From Corynebacterium doosanense CAU 212 = DSM 45436 (lineage in GTDB: Bacteria > Actinomycetota > Actinomycetes > Mycobacteriales > Mycobacteriaceae), in assembly GCF_000767055.1 (NCBI RefSeq), contig NZ_CP006764.1, positions 1,860,001-1,924,000 of the forward strand: a DNA stretch of 64,000 bases, in the 5' to 3' direction. How positions within the stretch are numbered: position 1 is the first letter of the stretch; each line of letters starts with the position of its first letter. Under the pieces are notes generated by a model. The model worked only from the letters and a program-made list of their open reading frames with translations. It did no database searches and had not been told where the DNA came from. This document shows, one piece after another, positions 17,394-27,659 of the stretch. A program made the position numbers and the translations under genes.

Positions 17394-18617
17394 TTAGCGC
17401 ATGAAGTCGGGCACATCGAGGTCGTCGTCGTTGTGACGGCTGCTGCGGTATTCCTCGCGGGGGGCGCTGGGGCGCTCGGTGAAGAGGCCGCCGGTGCGGG
17501 CGCGGGGTTCGCCGGTGTGGGTGCCCTCGTAGCGGTGGCGGGGTTCGCGCTCCTCGCGGGGGGCGGGCTCGGGGGCGCGGTCGCGGTCGTCGAAGAGGGA
17601 GCCGCGGCTGGTGGGCTCGGCCGGGGTGGCCTCGCGCTGGGGGGCGGGGGCGGCGGTCTCGGTGGAGTTCGCGGCGGCGTTGAAGCCGGTGGCGATGATG
17701 GTGACGCGGACTTCGTCGCCGAGGTTGTCGTCGATGATGGTGCCGAAGATGAGGTTGACGTCCTCGTCGGCCTTCTCCTGGACGACGGTGGCGGCGGTGT
17801 GCACCTCCTGCAGGCCGAGGTCGGAGCCGCCGGCGACGGAGAGGAGGATGCCGGTGGCGCCTTCCATGGTGGCCTCGAGGAGCGGGGAGTTGATGGCCTG
17901 CTGGGTGGCGGCCATGACGCGGTCGTCGCCACGCGAGGAGCCGACGCCCATGAGGGCGGAGCCGGCGTCGGCCATGACGGAGCGGACGTCGGCGAAGTCG
18001 ACGTTGATCATGCCGGGGATGGTGATGAGGTTGGTGATGCCCTGGACACCGTTGTGGAGGATCTGGTCCGCGGCGCGGAAGGCCTCCATCATGGTGAGGT
18101 CCTGGTCGCCGAGCTGCAGGAGCCGGTCGTTGGGGATGACGATGACGGTGTCGCAGACCTCGCGGAGCTGCTCGATGCCCTCGTAGGCCTGACGGGAGCG
18201 GCGCTTGCCCTCGAAGGAGAAGGGGCGGGTGACCACGCCGATGGTGAGCGCGCCCATCTTCTTGGCGATGCCCGCGACGACGGGGGCGGCGCCGGTGCCG
18301 GTGCCGCCGCCCTCGCCGGCGGTGACGAAGACCATGTCGGAGCCCTTGAGGGTCTCCTCGATCTCTGACTTGTGGTCCTCGGCGGAGGTGCGGCCGACCT
18401 CGGGGTTGGCGCCGGCGCCGAGGCCGCGGGTGGCCTCGCGTCCGATGTCGAGTTTGGTGTCGGCGTCGGAGAAGAGCAGTGCCTGCGAGTCGGTGTTGAT
18501 GGCGACGAATTCGACGCCCTTCAGGCCTTCCTCGATCATGCGGTTGACGGCGTTGACGCCACCGCCGCCGACACCGACGACCTTGATGACGGCGAGGTAG
18601 TTGTTCGGGGAGGTCAT
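17394..18617 (-). CDS. ftsZ: Cell division GTPase FtsZ
   Basis: Tubulin homologue that forms the Z ring. The 407-residue protein has the nucleotide-binding region ([16 protein letters not shown]), the tubulin signature GGGTGTG, and the T7 synergy-loop segment [12 protein letters not shown] Pro/Arg/Glu-rich linker (about 315-390) ends in the conserved tail [11 protein letters not shown], which binds SepF and other partners. ATG 18617 gives the expected N-terminus; upstream in-frame starts are in leader sequence. A 156-base gap to ftsQ, much longer than elsewhere in the cluster, probably holds a separate ftsZ promoter. Confidence 0.97.
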   Translation of the reverse strand: MTSPNNYLAVIKVVGVGGGGVNAVNRMIEEGLKGVEFVAINTDSQALLFSDADTKLDIGREATRGLGAGANPEVGRTSAEDHKSEIEETLKGSDMVFVTAGEGGGTGTGAAPVVAGIAKKMGALTIGVVTRPFSFEGKRRSRQAYEGIEQLREVCDTVIVIPNDRLLQLGDQDLTMMEAFRAADQILHNGVQGITNLITIPGMINVDFADVRSVMADAGSALMGVGSSRGDDRVMAATQQAINSPLLEATMEGATGILLSVAGGSDLGLQEVHTAATVVQEKADEDVNLIFGTIIDDNLGDEVRVTIIATGFNAAANSTETAAPAPQREATPAEPTSRGSLFDDRDRAPEPAPREEREPRHRYEGTHTGEPRARTGGLFTERPSAPREEYRSSRHNDDDLDVPDFMR

Positions 18618-18773
18618 GGGGTGATCGCTCGCCTTTCGACTTGTTGGTTTCTCATTGTGGGGCTCAGGGTGTGGCTCGCGCTCCATCATGGCGAAAGTAC
18701 CGCGGAATTCACCGCTCATTTTTCGGTGTGTCGGCACCCTCAACCCCTACTTTAGGGTTGATGACGTGCGGTT

Positions 18774-19565
18774 TTAGCGCACCGTCACCATGGCGGGGTT
18801 GGAGATGTTCCAGCTGGAACCCTCGCGTTTGAGCACCGTCTCCAGGGCGACGGCCTTGTTCTCGTTGTCCACCGGCGCACCCCAGAAGACGGTGCGGCCG
18901 TCGTCCAGGTGCAGGGTGTAGGCGGAGGGGCCCTCGACCCGCAGATGGTCGACCAGACGCGCGCTCTCGTCGCTCAGCGCAGCGGCCACGGCGACCGCCC
19001 CGGCGAGCTCCTCGGTCTGGTCCTGCCGGACCCCCTCGAGGCGCACGGCGGACTCGGGCGGTTCGCCGTCGGAGAATGGCTCGCCGCGTTCGTCGATGAG
19101 CACCGGCTGGCCGGAGTCGTCGATCCACGCCGCCACGCGGCGCTCGACCACCTCGATGCGCACGGTGTCGGGGAAGGCACGCGCGACCGTGGCCTCCCGC
19201 ACCCGCGGCAGGCTGACGACCCCGCGGGCGGCGTCGGTGGTGTCGATGCGCAGCAGGTTCTCCCCCTCGGTGAGGCCGGAGGCGTCGAGGACGCTCTGCT
19301 GGTCGATCTGGCGGGTGCCGTCGACGGCGATCGTCGAGACGCGGAAAATCGGGACGAACCAGGCCAGGGCGAGCGCGCCGGCCAGCACCGCCAGCACGGC
19401 GACCACGCCGAGGGCCCACGGCCAGCGACGGCGCCGGCGCACCGGGGTGGAGCCGGACTCCGCGGCCGGTGCGGGTTCCTGCCACCGGGTGGAGGAGCTG
19501 TTGGAGCGGGGGCCGGCCTCGCGTTTCGGTTCCGGAACCTCCTCGGGGAGCACTCGTCCGGTCAT
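18774..19565 (-). CDS. ftsQ: Cell division protein FtsQ (DivIB)
   Basis: Bitopic division protein that bridges FtsL/FtsB-type proteins and FtsW/FtsI. The 263-residue sequence has a charged cytoplasmic tail, one membrane helix at about residues 48-70, a POTRA domain beginning [15 protein letters not shown], and the FtsQ beta domain ([20 protein letters not shown]). The ATG overlaps the murC stop by four bases. The order murC-ftsQ-ftsZ without murB, ddl or ftsA between them is typical for Corynebacteriales. Confidence 0.94.
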   Translation of the reverse strand: MTGRVLPEEVPEPKREAGPRSNSSSTRWQEPAPAAESGSTPVRRRRRWPWALGVVAVLAVLAGALALAWFVPIFRVSTIAVDGTRQIDQQSVLDASGLTEGENLLRIDTTDAARGVVSLPRVREATVARAFPDTVRIEVVERRVAAWIDDSGQPVLIDERGEPFSDGEPPESAVRLEGVRQDQTEELAGAVAVAAALSDESARLVDHLRVEGPSAYTLHLDDGRTVFWGAPVDNENKAVALETVLKREGSSWNISNPAMVTVR

Positions 19566-21007
19566 GAGTCGCCCAGGTTGCCGAGGATCTCGTCGGCGAG
19601 CATGGTCACCGTGCCCGCGCCCAGCGTGATGACGAGGTCACCGGCGGTGACCAGGCCGCGCACGGTGTCCGGGGCGCCGGAGAAGTCGGGTTCGTAACGC
19701 ACCTCGCCGGGAATGCGGTCGGTGATGATGCGGGAGCTCACGCCCTCGACCGGGCGCTCGCGGGCGCCGTAGATGTCCAGCACCACGACCGCGTCGGCCA
19801 GGGAGAGCGCCTCGGCGAACTCCGCGGCGAACTCGATGGTGCGGGAGTACAGGTGTGGCTGGAACACCGCCACGATCCGGGCGTCGTCACCCTCCGCGTC
19901 GACCTTTTCGCGGGCGGCGCGGAGCACGGCTGTGACCTCGGTCGGGTGGTGGGCGTAGTCGTCGTAGACCCGGGTGCCCGCGTAGGGGCCGGAGTCGACC
20001 GTCCCCTTGAACTCGAAGCGGCGGCGCACGCCGGAGAAGTCGCTGAGGCCCGCGGCGAGCTGATCCAGGTCTCCCCCGGCGAGATGTCCTGACAGGAGGG
20101 CCGCGGCGGAGTTGAGCACCATGTGTGTGCCCGGGATCTGCAGGACGTAGGTCACCTCGTGTCCGCCCACCCGCACGGTCACCTCGGTGCCGGCGCCGAC
20201 GACCTCGTGGTGGGTGACCTCGGCGCCGACCGGGACGGACGGGTGCGCGGCGGCCGCGGCGGTGGTGCCGTAACCGAGCACCGGCACCCCGGCGGTAACG
20301 GAACGCTCCCCGAGGGCGGCCGCGACGTCGTCGTCCAGGCAGACCACGAGGTGGCCGCCGGGCTGGACGCGGGCGGCGAAGTCGTCGAACACCTGGAAGT
20401 AGGCCTCGCGGGTGCCGAAGTAGTCGAGGTGGTCGGGTTCGATGTTGGTGACCACGGCGACGTCGGGTTTGTACCGCAGCAGCGACGCGTCCGACTCGTC
20501 GGCCTCGGCGACAAACGCGGAGCCCGTGCCGTGGTGCGCGTTGGTGCCCGCCTTGTTGAGCATCCCGCCGATGGCGAAGGAGGGATCCATGCCAGCGCCC
20601 TGCATCGCGGCGACGGTCATCGAGGTGGTCGAGGTCTTGCCGTGGGTTCCCGCCAGCAGGATCTGGGAGTAACCTTCCATGAGCTCGCCCAGCAGGTCGG
20701 AGCGGCGGATGACGGGGATGCCGTGCTCGGCGGCCGCGGCCAGTTCCGGGTTGTCGGTGGGGATGGCGGCGAAGGACGTGACGACGACCGTCGGCAACGC
20801 ACCCGCCACCTCAAGGTTCTCCGCCGCGTGTCCGATGGCGACGAACGCGCCGTGCGATTCGAGCACCCGCACTGGGCGGGAGTCCTTGATGTCCGAGCCG
20901 GACACCACGGCCCCGCGGCTGAGCAGGATGTGGGCGACGCCGGACATGCCGGCGCCGCCGATGCCCACGAGGTGCACCCGGGATAGGTCGATGGAGTGTG
21001 AGGTCAT
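19562..21007 (-). CDS. murC: UDP-N-acetylmuramate--L-alanine ligase
   Basis: Adds L-alanine to UDP-MurNAc, the first step of stem-peptide synthesis. The 481-residue protein has the Rossmann loop [17 protein letters not shown], the Mur-ligase ATP-binding loop [13 protein letters not shown], and the later motifs [20 protein letters not shown] and [10 protein letters not shown] that are diagnostic for MurC. ATG 21007 overlaps the murG stop by four bases (ATGA). Confidence 0.97.
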   Translation of the reverse strand: MTSHSIDLSRVHLVGIGGAGMSGVAHILLSRGAVVSGSDIKDSRPVRVLESHGAFVAIGHAAENLEVAGALPTVVVTSFAAIPTDNPELAAAAEHGIPVIRRSDLLGELMEGYSQILLAGTHGKTSTTSMTVAAMQGAGMDPSFAIGGMLNKAGTNAHHGTGSAFVAEADESDASLLRYKPDVAVVTNIEPDHLDYFGTREAYFQVFDDFAARVQPGGHLVVCLDDDVAAALGERSVTAGVPVLGYGTTAAAAAHPSVPVGAEVTHHEVVGAGTEVTVRVGGHEVTYVLQIPGTHMVLNSAAALLSGHLAGGDLDQLAAGLSDFSGVRRRFEFKGTVDSGPYAGTRVYDDYAHHPTEVTAVLRAAREKVDAEGDDARIVAVFQPHLYSRTIEFAAEFAEALSLADAVVVLDIYGARERPVEGVSSRIITDRIPGEVRYEPDFSGAPDTVRGLVTAGDLVITLGAGTVTMLADEILGNLGDS

Positions 21008-22068
21008 TGGTCTGCTCCCTGGTCTGCGGCGATCCGGTCGGCGAGTTGCTCGGCGACGTCGCCGACGCCGGTGGTGTCCAGGGCTCTGCGCATGGTGTCC
21101 AGCTCGGGCAGCGCCCGGACTTCCTTGACCAGGCGGGCACCGTCGAGGTCCCGGTCGTTGATGCGCACCGCTCCCCCGGCGGCGACGGTCTGCTCGCTGT
21201 TGCGGCCCTGCTCGCCGTTGCCGTGGGGAAGTGGTACGTAGATGGCGGGCAGTCGCGAGGCGGTGACCTCGGCGACGGTCATGGCGCCGGAGCGGCACAC
21301 GGTGAGTTCGGCCACGGCCAGTGCCGCGGTCATGTCGTTGATGTAGGGCACGCCGGTGTAGTGCGTCATCTCCGGGAGCGGCTCGTTCTTCGGGCCGTAG
21401 GCGTGGAGGATCTGCCACCCGTCGTCGATAAGCTCAACACGGGCGTCCGCGACGGCGGCGTTGATCGAGGCCGCCCCCTGGGATCCACCGGTGACCAGCA
21501 GCACCGGTCGCTCGGGGTCGAGCCCCCACTGCTCGCGGGCGGTGCGGAGCTCGGCCTCGCCCGCCTGTCCCAGACCGGGGCGCACGGGTATGCCGACGAC
21601 CTCGCCGTCGATCCCCGCCCCCTCGACCGCGGTGAACACCGTGGCACCCAGCCGGGCGCCGAGTTTGTTGGCCATCCCGGCCAGGGCGTTGGTCTCCAGG
21701 GCGTAGAGCTTGGTGCCGCAGGAGCGGCCGGCGAGGTAGGCGGTGGCGGAGACGTAGCCACCGGTGCCGAAGACCACGTCGATGTCGTTGTCTCGGATCA
21801 CCTTGCGGGCCTGTGCCACGGAGCGCGACAGCTTGAAGGGCACCGCGAGCAGCTTCCACGGCTTGGACCGCGGGATGGGCACGGGCTCGATGAGGTGGAG
21901 TTCGACACCTCGGTCGGGGATGATGCGGGTCTCCAGGCCCTTAGTGGTGCCCAGCGCGGAGACGACCGCGCCATGACGGGCGTTCAGCGCCTCGCCGACG
22001 GCGAGGGCGGGTTCGATGTGGCCGGCGGTTCCTCCGCCGGCCAGCAGCATACGAAGTGGGGTAGGCAT
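21004..22068 (-). CDS. murG: Undecaprenyldiphospho-muramoylpentapeptide GlcNAc transferase
   Basis: Converts lipid I to lipid II on the inner face of the membrane. The 354-residue GT28 protein shows the G loops [15 protein letters not shown] and [16 protein letters not shown], then [14 protein letters not shown] and [24 protein letters not shown], the UDP-GlcNAc site. The start is nine bases after the ftsW stop; no strong ribosome-binding site is visible, so translation may depend on coupling to ftsW. Met7 is a possible alternative start. Confidence 0.96.
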   Translation of the reverse strand: MPTPLRMLLAGGGTAGHIEPALAVGEALNARHGAVVSALGTTKGLETRIIPDRGVELHLIEPVPIPRSKPWKLLAVPFKLSRSVAQARKVIRDNDIDVVFGTGGYVSATAYLAGRSCGTKLYALETNALAGMANKLGARLGATVFTAVEGAGIDGEVVGIPVRPGLGQAGEAELRTAREQWGLDPERPVLLVTGGSQGAASINAAVADARVELIDDGWQILHAYGPKNEPLPEMTHYTGVPYINDMTAALAVAELTVCRSGAMTVAEVTASRLPAIYVPLPHGNGEQGRNSEQTVAAGGAVRINDRDLDGARLVKEVRALPELDTMRRALDTTGVGDVAEQLADRIAADQGADQ

Positions 22069-22076
22069 GGGGGTTC

Positions 22077-23537
22077 TCAGCGCCTCCTGTCGTTCTGGAT
22101 GTATTCGACTCGGCGCGACCGGGACGCGGGCTGCGTCCTGGCGGCGGTGGCGTTTCTCGGGCCACCGACGCTACCAGGGCGTCTCGTGGCCGAGGAGCGG
22201 GCCGTCACCGGGGTGGCGCGGGGTGCGTCGCGACGCGACTGCGGCCGGACCCGCACCCCGGGGCGCAGGTTCTCTTCCGCCTCGGGCGCGGGTTCGCCGA
22301 GGAAGAGCACCCGGTCGAAGAGCGGGCGGCCGTAGCTCTGCATCGCGGAGACGGCCTCCGGCTCGTGACGTGCCACCGAGGCGAGCAGTCCCATGGAACC
22401 GATGGTGATGATCGCGGAGGTGCCGCCGGCGGAGATCATGGGCAGCTGGATGCCGGTGACCGGCAGCAGCCCGATGACGAAGCCGATGTTGATGAACGCC
22501 TGGGAGACCACGCTCATGGTCAGCGCCGCGGCGAGCAGCGCCTGGAACTGGTTCTGGGCTCGGCGGGCGGTGCGAATGCCGAAGAACGCCAGCGCCGCGA
22601 AGAGCAGGATGACCAGCGCGCCGCCCCACAGGCCGAGTTCCTCGCCGATGACGGCGAAGATGAAGTCGTTCTTGGCCTCGGGCAGGTAGAACCACTTGGC
22701 GCGGGACTGACCCAGCCCGACGCCGGCAAACGAGCCGTCGGCCAGCGAGAGGAAACCCTGGTGGCTCTGGAAGGCGGTCGAGCGGGTGTCGGAGAAGTTG
22801 CCCGTCAGCGCGTCGAAGTAGGTGTGGAAACGCGCGGAGCGGAAGCCGCCGCTGATGAACACGGCAGCGAGGCCGACGATGGCCCCGACCACGGCGATGA
22901 CGATGAACTTCCACTGGATGCCGGCGAAGATGAGCGTGAACCCCACGACCACGGCTAAGGACATGGCCATGCCGAGGTCGCCCTGGGCGATGATGAGGCC
23001 GAACCACACCACGGCGACGGCGATGAACTGCACGAAGGGGCTGCGCACGGTGGTCTCCACGTGGCGTTTGCCGGCGAGGTGGCAGGCACCCCACACGGCG
23101 ATGACCACCTTGGCCAGCTCGGAGGGCTGCAGCGAGAAGCCGCCCAGTACGATCCAGGACTGCGAGCCCACGGACTCGCGCCCGGTGCCGATCCCGGGGA
23201 TGAGCACCGCGACCAGGAGCAGCAGGGTCAGCCACATGAGCCACGGCGCAGCCCGGCGGACAAACCGCAGCGGCAGCTTCAGCGCGACCCAGAACGCCAC
23301 CAGCCCGATGGTGACCATCATGGTCTGGCGCGCGGCCTCGCTGAAGACGCTGCCGCCCTCGGAGACCGACGTGGTCATTGAGGAGGAGAACACCATGACC
23401 ACGCCCAACCCGACGAGGACGAGCACGATGATCCGGATCATGAGGTAGTCGAAGCCCGGCTGACGGGACAGGTAGTCGTTGGTCCGCGCGACGTAGTCGC
23501 GCAGCGTGGGCCGCTCGGTGGTTGACGGGGTGCTCAT
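22077..23537 (-). CDS. ftsW: Septal peptidoglycan glycosyltransferase FtsW (SEDS family)
   Basis: Polytopic SEDS protein that polymerises lipid II at the septum with FtsI. The protein has 486 residues and about ten membrane helices; family motifs include QPSELAKVV, SLADGSFAGVGLGQSRAKW, KNDFIFAVIGEELG and the PMISAGGTS segment. The cytoplasmic C-terminal tail of about 85 residues is long, basic and Pro/Arg-rich (RPGVRVRPQSRRDAPRAT...), likely for partner contacts. ATG 23537 overlaps the murD stop by four bases. Confidence 0.95.
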   Translation of the reverse strand: MSTPSTTERPTLRDYVARTNDYLSRQPGFDYLMIRIIVLVLVGLGVVMVFSSSMTTSVSEGGSVFSEAARQTMMVTIGLVAFWVALKLPLRFVRRAAPWLMWLTLLLLVAVLIPGIGTGRESVGSQSWIVLGGFSLQPSELAKVVIAVWGACHLAGKRHVETTVRSPFVQFIAVAVVWFGLIIAQGDLGMAMSLAVVVGFTLIFAGIQWKFIVIAVVGAIVGLAAVFISGGFRSARFHTYFDALTGNFSDTRSTAFQSHQGFLSLADGSFAGVGLGQSRAKWFYLPEAKNDFIFAVIGEELGLWGGALVILLFAALAFFGIRTARRAQNQFQALLAAALTMSVVSQAFINIGFVIGLLPVTGIQLPMISAGGTSAIITIGSMGLLASVARHEPEAVSAMQSYGRPLFDRVLFLGEPAPEAEENLRPGVRVRPQSRRDAPRATPVTARSSATRRPGSVGGPRNATAARTQPASRSRRVEYIQNDRRR

Positions 23538-24919
23538 CGATTCTCCTCGGGGTCTGCATCGATGCGGGCGGCTGCTGCCGTGAACAGGTCGCCGCGCTGG
23601 CCCATTCCGGTGTACATGTCCAGGCTGGCGGCGGCGGGGGCGAGGAGCACGGTGACCCCGTCCTGCCGATGGGCGAAGTCGACGAGTTCGGTCATGGCCT
23701 TCTCGGGTTCGGTCTCGTCGGTGACCAGCACCGGGATTCCCGGGGCGTGCTTCTCGACGGCCGCGGCCAACACTCCGCGGTCCTGACCGAGCAGGCCCAC
23801 GGCGCTGAGCCGGTGGGCATGGGTGCGCAGGAGATCGTCGACCTCGGCGCCCTTGAGCTGCCCGCCGGCGATCCAGATCACCCGGTCGTCGAAGGCCCCC
23901 AGGGCGGCGTCCGCGGCGTGCGGGTTGGTGGCCTTGGAGTTGTCGATCCACTGCTTGCTCCCGCGGTGCACCACGGCCCCGCGGTGTCCGGCGACGCTGA
24001 AGTTCGCCAGGGCAGTGGCGATGGTGTCCGGCGCGACACCCTGGGTGCGGGCCACGGCGGCGGCCGCGAGGGCGTCCAGGACACCGGCGGGACCCGCCGG
24101 CTGCAGTCCCTCGGCGGAGCAGATGTCCACCGGTTCGCCGTCGATGCGGTCGGTGATCCGCCCGTCCACGACGCCGACTTGCCCTGGCTCGGGCTCGGCG
24201 ACCGTGAAACCCACCAGGTTGGCGGGGTTCAGGCGCTCGACCTCGGCGCGCACGAGAGCGTCGTCGATCCCCGCGACGGGCCGGCCGGCCGTGAGCACAC
24301 TGGCCTTGTCGGCCGCGTACGCGGCAAGCGATCCGTGCCAGTCGAGGTGGTCCTCGGCGAGGTTGAGCAGCACGCCGGCGTCCGGGCGCAGCTCGGAGGA
24401 CCAGTGCAGCTGGAAGCTGGAGAGCTCGGCGACGAGGACGTCGACGCGCTCCTCGGCGCGCAGGGCGTCGGCCACGGCGGTGCCGATGTTGCCCACCGCC
24501 TGCGCGTGTTGCCCGGAGGCGGCGCAGTGCAGGGCCATGATGTCGGCCAGCATGGCCGTGGTGGTGGTCTTGCCGTTGGTGCCGGTGACTACCAGCCAGG
24601 CGCGCGGCGTCCCGAATACCTCGGCCCGGTCGAGCCGGTAGGCCAGCTCGACGTCACCGATGACCTCCACCCCGGCCCGTTCAGCCTCGGCGAAGATCTC
24701 GGAATCGGGGCGCCACCCGGGGGAGGTGACCAGCAGCGAGACCGATCCGCCGCGCAGCAGCTCGCGGGCGGACTCCGTGGCGATGACGCCGGGGAGCTGG
24801 GAACGGTCGTCGACAAGCACGACGTCGGCGCCGAGGGATGTCAGCAGTGCGTGGGTGCCGGTGCCGGAGACTCCCGCGCCGGTGACCAGGACGGTGCCGG
24901 TGCCCAGGATGTGCTCCAT
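23534..24919 (-). CDS. murD: UDP-N-acetylmuramoylalanine--D-glutamate ligase
   Basis: Adds D-glutamate to UDP-MurNAc-L-Ala. A 461-residue Mur ligase with the ATP loop VVTGTNGKTTTTAML, the substrate-domain segment TSPGWRPDSEI, NLAEDHLDWH and the C-terminal domain DNSKATNPHAADAAL...WIAGG typical of MurD. The ATG overlaps the mraY stop by one base (TGATG), a re-initiation arrangement. The N-terminus [21 protein letters not shown] carries the Rossmann-like loop. Confidence 0.96.
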   Translation of the reverse strand: MEHILGTGTVLVTGAGVSGTGTHALLTSLGADVVLVDDRSQLPGVIATESARELLRGGSVSLLVTSPGWRPDSEIFAEAERAGVEVIGDVELAYRLDRAEVFGTPRAWLVVTGTNGKTTTTAMLADIMALHCAASGQHAQAVGNIGTAVADALRAEERVDVLVAELSSFQLHWSSELRPDAGVLLNLAEDHLDWHGSLAAYAADKASVLTAGRPVAGIDDALVRAEVERLNPANLVGFTVAEPEPGQVGVVDGRITDRIDGEPVDICSAEGLQPAGPAGVLDALAAAAVARTQGVAPDTIATALANFSVAGHRGAVVHRGSKQWIDNSKATNPHAADAALGAFDDRVIWIAGGQLKGAEVDDLLRTHAHRLSAVGLLGQDRGVLAAAVEKHAPGIPVLVTDETEPEKAMTELVDFAHRQDGVTVLLAPAAASLDMYTGMGQRGDLFTAAAARIDADPEENR

Positions 24920-26031
24920 CACGGTGCTCCCAGCGAGGCGGTGGAACTGAGCCACTCGCCGTAGAAGATAGCCACGCCGCCCAGCGCGCCGAGCGCGGCG
25001 ATGATCCAGAAGCGCACGACGACGGTGACCTCGTTCCACCCGCCGTTCTCGAAGTGGTGGTGGAAGGGCGCCATGCGGAAGATGCGTTTGCCGGTGGAGC
25101 GGAAACTGGCCACCTGGAGCACGACCGACGCGGCCTCCATGACAAAGAGCGCGCCGACGATGATCATGAGCAGCTCGGTGCGGCTGGCCACGGACAGTCC
25201 GGCCACGAGCCCGCCGAGGGCGAGGGAGCCGGTGTCGCCCATGAAGATCTTCGCGGGCGAGGCGTTCCACCAGAGGAATCCGACGCAGGCGCCGAGGCCC
25301 GCCGCGGCGAGGACCGCGAGGTCGAGGGGATCTCGCACGGCGTAGCAGCCGGCCTCGACCTCCACCTGGCAGGAGTTGCGGAACTGCCAGAAGGTGATCA
25401 GCGTGTACGCGCCCATGACCATGGCGGTCGAACCCGCGGCCAGTCCGTCGAGGCCGTCGGTGAGGTTGACGGCGTTGGACCAGGCCGCGATGAGGATGTA
25501 GATGAAGACGAGGAACAGCACCAGCCCCACGATCGAACCGCCGATGGCGAGGTCGATGGTGTCGATGTCCCGGATGAACGACAGGTTCGTCGAGCCCGGG
25601 GTCAGGCCGAGGTCGTCGGGGAACTGGAGGATGACCACGCCGAAGACGATGGCGATGGCCAGCTGCGCCAGCAGCTTCGCGGTCTTGTTCAGGCCCAGGT
25701 TGCGGCCCTTAAAAAGTTTGATGTAGTCGTCGGCGAAACCGGTGGCGCCCAGCGCGAGCGTCAGGCCGAGCACGATCCAGCCGGTGACGGAGAACCCGGA
25801 GCCGGTCGTCGCCAGGCCGTAGAAACCCTGGACCAGGTAGGCGATGGTGATGCCGGAGATGATGGCGATGCCACCCATGGTCGGGGTACCGCGTTTACGC
25901 AGGTGGGAACGGGGTCCGTCCTCGCGGATCTCCTGGCCCAGTCCCTCGGCGGAGAAATAACGGATGAGCATCGGGGTGACGAAGATGGCGACGAGAAACG
26001 CCACGATCCCCGCGATAATGATTTGAGTCAC
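24919..26031 (-). CDS. mraY: Phospho-N-acetylmuramoyl-pentapeptide transferase
   Basis: Transfers phospho-MurNAc-pentapeptide to undecaprenyl phosphate to give lipid I. The 370-residue protein has about ten membrane helices with the conserved cytoplasmic loops: GTPTMGGIA near residues 49-57, [12 protein letters not shown] with the DD pair, [24 protein letters not shown] and the [15 protein letters not shown] loop. The start codon is GTG at 26029-26031. A 94-base gap separates it from murF, the largest among the mur genes here. Confidence 0.96.
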   Translation of the reverse strand: MTQIIIAGIVAFLVAIFVTPMLIRYFSAEGLGQEIREDGPRSHLRKRGTPTMGGIAIISGITIAYLVQGFYGLATTGSGFSVTGWIVLGLTLALGATGFADDYIKLFKGRNLGLNKTAKLLAQLAIAIVFGVVILQFPDDLGLTPGSTNLSFIRDIDTIDLAIGGSIVGLVLFLVFIYILIAAWSNAVNLTDGLDGLAAGSTAMVMGAYTLITFWQFRNSCQVEVEAGCYAVRDPLDLAVLAAAGLGACVGFLWWNASPAKIFMGDTGSLALGGLVAGLSVASRTELLMIIVGALFVMEAASVVLQVASFRSTGKRIFRMAPFHHHFENGGWNEVTVVVRFWIIAALGALGGVAIFYGEWLSSTASLGAP

Positions 26032-26125
26032 TTACTTCGCACCTTGCCCATGTTCTTGCCCGAGTTTTCTGTCCACAGTTGCGCTCACCCGGTGGGGTGG
26101 CACGTCGTCAGTCACCGTAGTCGGC

Positions 26126-27634
26126 TCACCTGCCCGCACTGCTCTGCCCCTCGCGCGTGTCCGAAAGCAACTCCGCCACGCGCCACAGGCCCGCGGAGTT
26201 CGAGGCCTTGACCAGCACCACGTCCGGTCCGCGCTCCTCACCGGAGAAGGGAGGACGCGTGGCGACGATCGTGTTCACCCTCTCCACGGCCTCCTCCACC
26301 CCGCCCGCGCGGGAGACGTCAAGGCCTCGTTCTGCGGCGGCCTCGGCGACCGCCTCGGTGAGCTCCCCCTCGCCCACCACCACGAGGTGGTCGACATTGA
26401 ACTTGGCCAGCGACAGTCCGAGCTCGCGGTGCGCGGTGATCCCGTCGCCGCCGAGCTCCCCCATCGGGCCGAGGACGGCGATCGCCCGCGAGCCCGGGTG
26501 GGCGGAGGCCGTGTAGGCCAGGGCCGCCACGGCCGCGCTCATGGACTCGGGGTTGGCGTTGTAGGAGTCGTTGATGATGGTCAGCCCGTCGCGGCGGGTG
26601 GACACGTCCATCCGGTGGGCGCTCGCCGCGCGGTGCCCGCTGAGTGCGGTGGCCACCGTGGCCGGCTCCATGCCCGCCTCGATGGCCGCGGCCGCGGCGG
26701 CGAGGGCGTTGGAGACCTGGTGGGCGCCGAAGACCCGGAGTGAGACGGGGACGGGTGTGAATCCCGGGCCCTGCAGGGTGAAGGAGGCGCGGGCGACGTC
26801 ATCGAGCTCCACGTCGGTGGCGACGTAGTCCGCTCCCGGCGCCGGCGGGGTGGCCGCGGAGTACGTGACCACCTTCGCCGAGGTCCGCCCGGCCATCGCC
26901 GCGACGAAGGGATCGTCGAGGTTGAGCACGGCCACTCCCCCGTCGGCCGCGGCGGGGAGGGACTCGACGAGCTCGCCCTTGGCGGTCGCGATGTTCTCTC
27001 GGGAGCCGAACTCGCCGAGGTGGGCGGAGCCGACGTTGAGCACCGCGCCGATCGAGGGCGGGGCGATGGTGGCCAGGTGCGCGATGTGCCCGATGCCGCG
27101 GGCGGACATCTCGGCGACGAGGAAACGGGTGCTCTCGTCGCAGCGCAGGACCGTGTAGGGGTGGCCGAGTTCGTTGTTGAAGGATCCCGGCGGTGCCACC
27201 GTCGGGCCCTCGGCGGAGAAGACCGCGTTCATGAGGTCCTTGGTGGAGGTCTTGCCGGCCGAGCCGGTGACCCCGACGATGCGCAGGCCGTGTTCCCGGG
27301 TCAGCCGCTCGGCCACCGCGCGGGCCAGAGCGCTGAGTGCGTCGACGACCGCCTGGAAGACCTCCCCGTCCGAGTCGCCGGCCGCGTCGACGATGACCGC
27401 GGGGGCGTCGACCGCACGGGCCGCCAGCACTCCCGCGGCACCCTTGGCTGCGGCGGCCGCGGCGAACTGGTGCCCGTCGACCTTGTCCCCCGGCAGGGCG
27501 ACGAACAGGCCGCCCGGGGTGACCTTGCGGGAGTCGAACTCGACGAACCCGCTGACCACGGCTGCGGGGTCGGCGGCGTCGTTGAGCTGTCCGCCGGTGA
27601 GGTCGGCTATCTCTGCGAGTGTCAGGGCAATCAT
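26126..27634 (-). CDS. murF: UDP-MurNAc-tripeptide--D-Ala-D-Ala ligase
   Basis: Adds D-alanyl-D-alanine to the UDP-MurNAc-tripeptide. The protein has 502 residues; the ATP loop is GVTGSAGKTSTKDLM, followed by NELGHPYTVLR, SARGIGHIAHLA and DSYNANPESMSAA, all MurF hallmarks. The ATG has GGAGG seven bases upstream. The gene follows murE by 25 bases. Confidence 0.96.
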   Translation of the reverse strand: MIALTLAEIADLTGGQLNDAADPAAVVSGFVEFDSRKVTPGGLFVALPGDKVDGHQFAAAAAAKGAAGVLAARAVDAPAVIVDAAGDSDGEVFQAVVDALSALARAVAERLTREHGLRIVGVTGSAGKTSTKDLMNAVFSAEGPTVAPPGSFNNELGHPYTVLRCDESTRFLVAEMSARGIGHIAHLATIAPPSIGAVLNVGSAHLGEFGSRENIATAKGELVESLPAAADGGVAVLNLDDPFVAAMAGRTSAKVVTYSAATPPAPGADYVATDVELDDVARASFTLQGPGFTPVPVSLRVFGAHQVSNALAAAAAAIEAGMEPATVATALSGHRAASAHRMDVSTRRDGLTIINDSYNANPESMSAAVAALAYTASAHPGSRAIAVLGPMGELGGDGITAHRELGLSLAKFNVDHLVVVGEGELTEAVAEAAAERGLDVSRAGGVEEAVERVNTIVATRPPFSGEERGPDVVLVKASNSAGLWRVAELLSDTREGQSSAGR

Positions 27635-27659
27635 GGGGGGAATCCTCCGTGTCGATCCG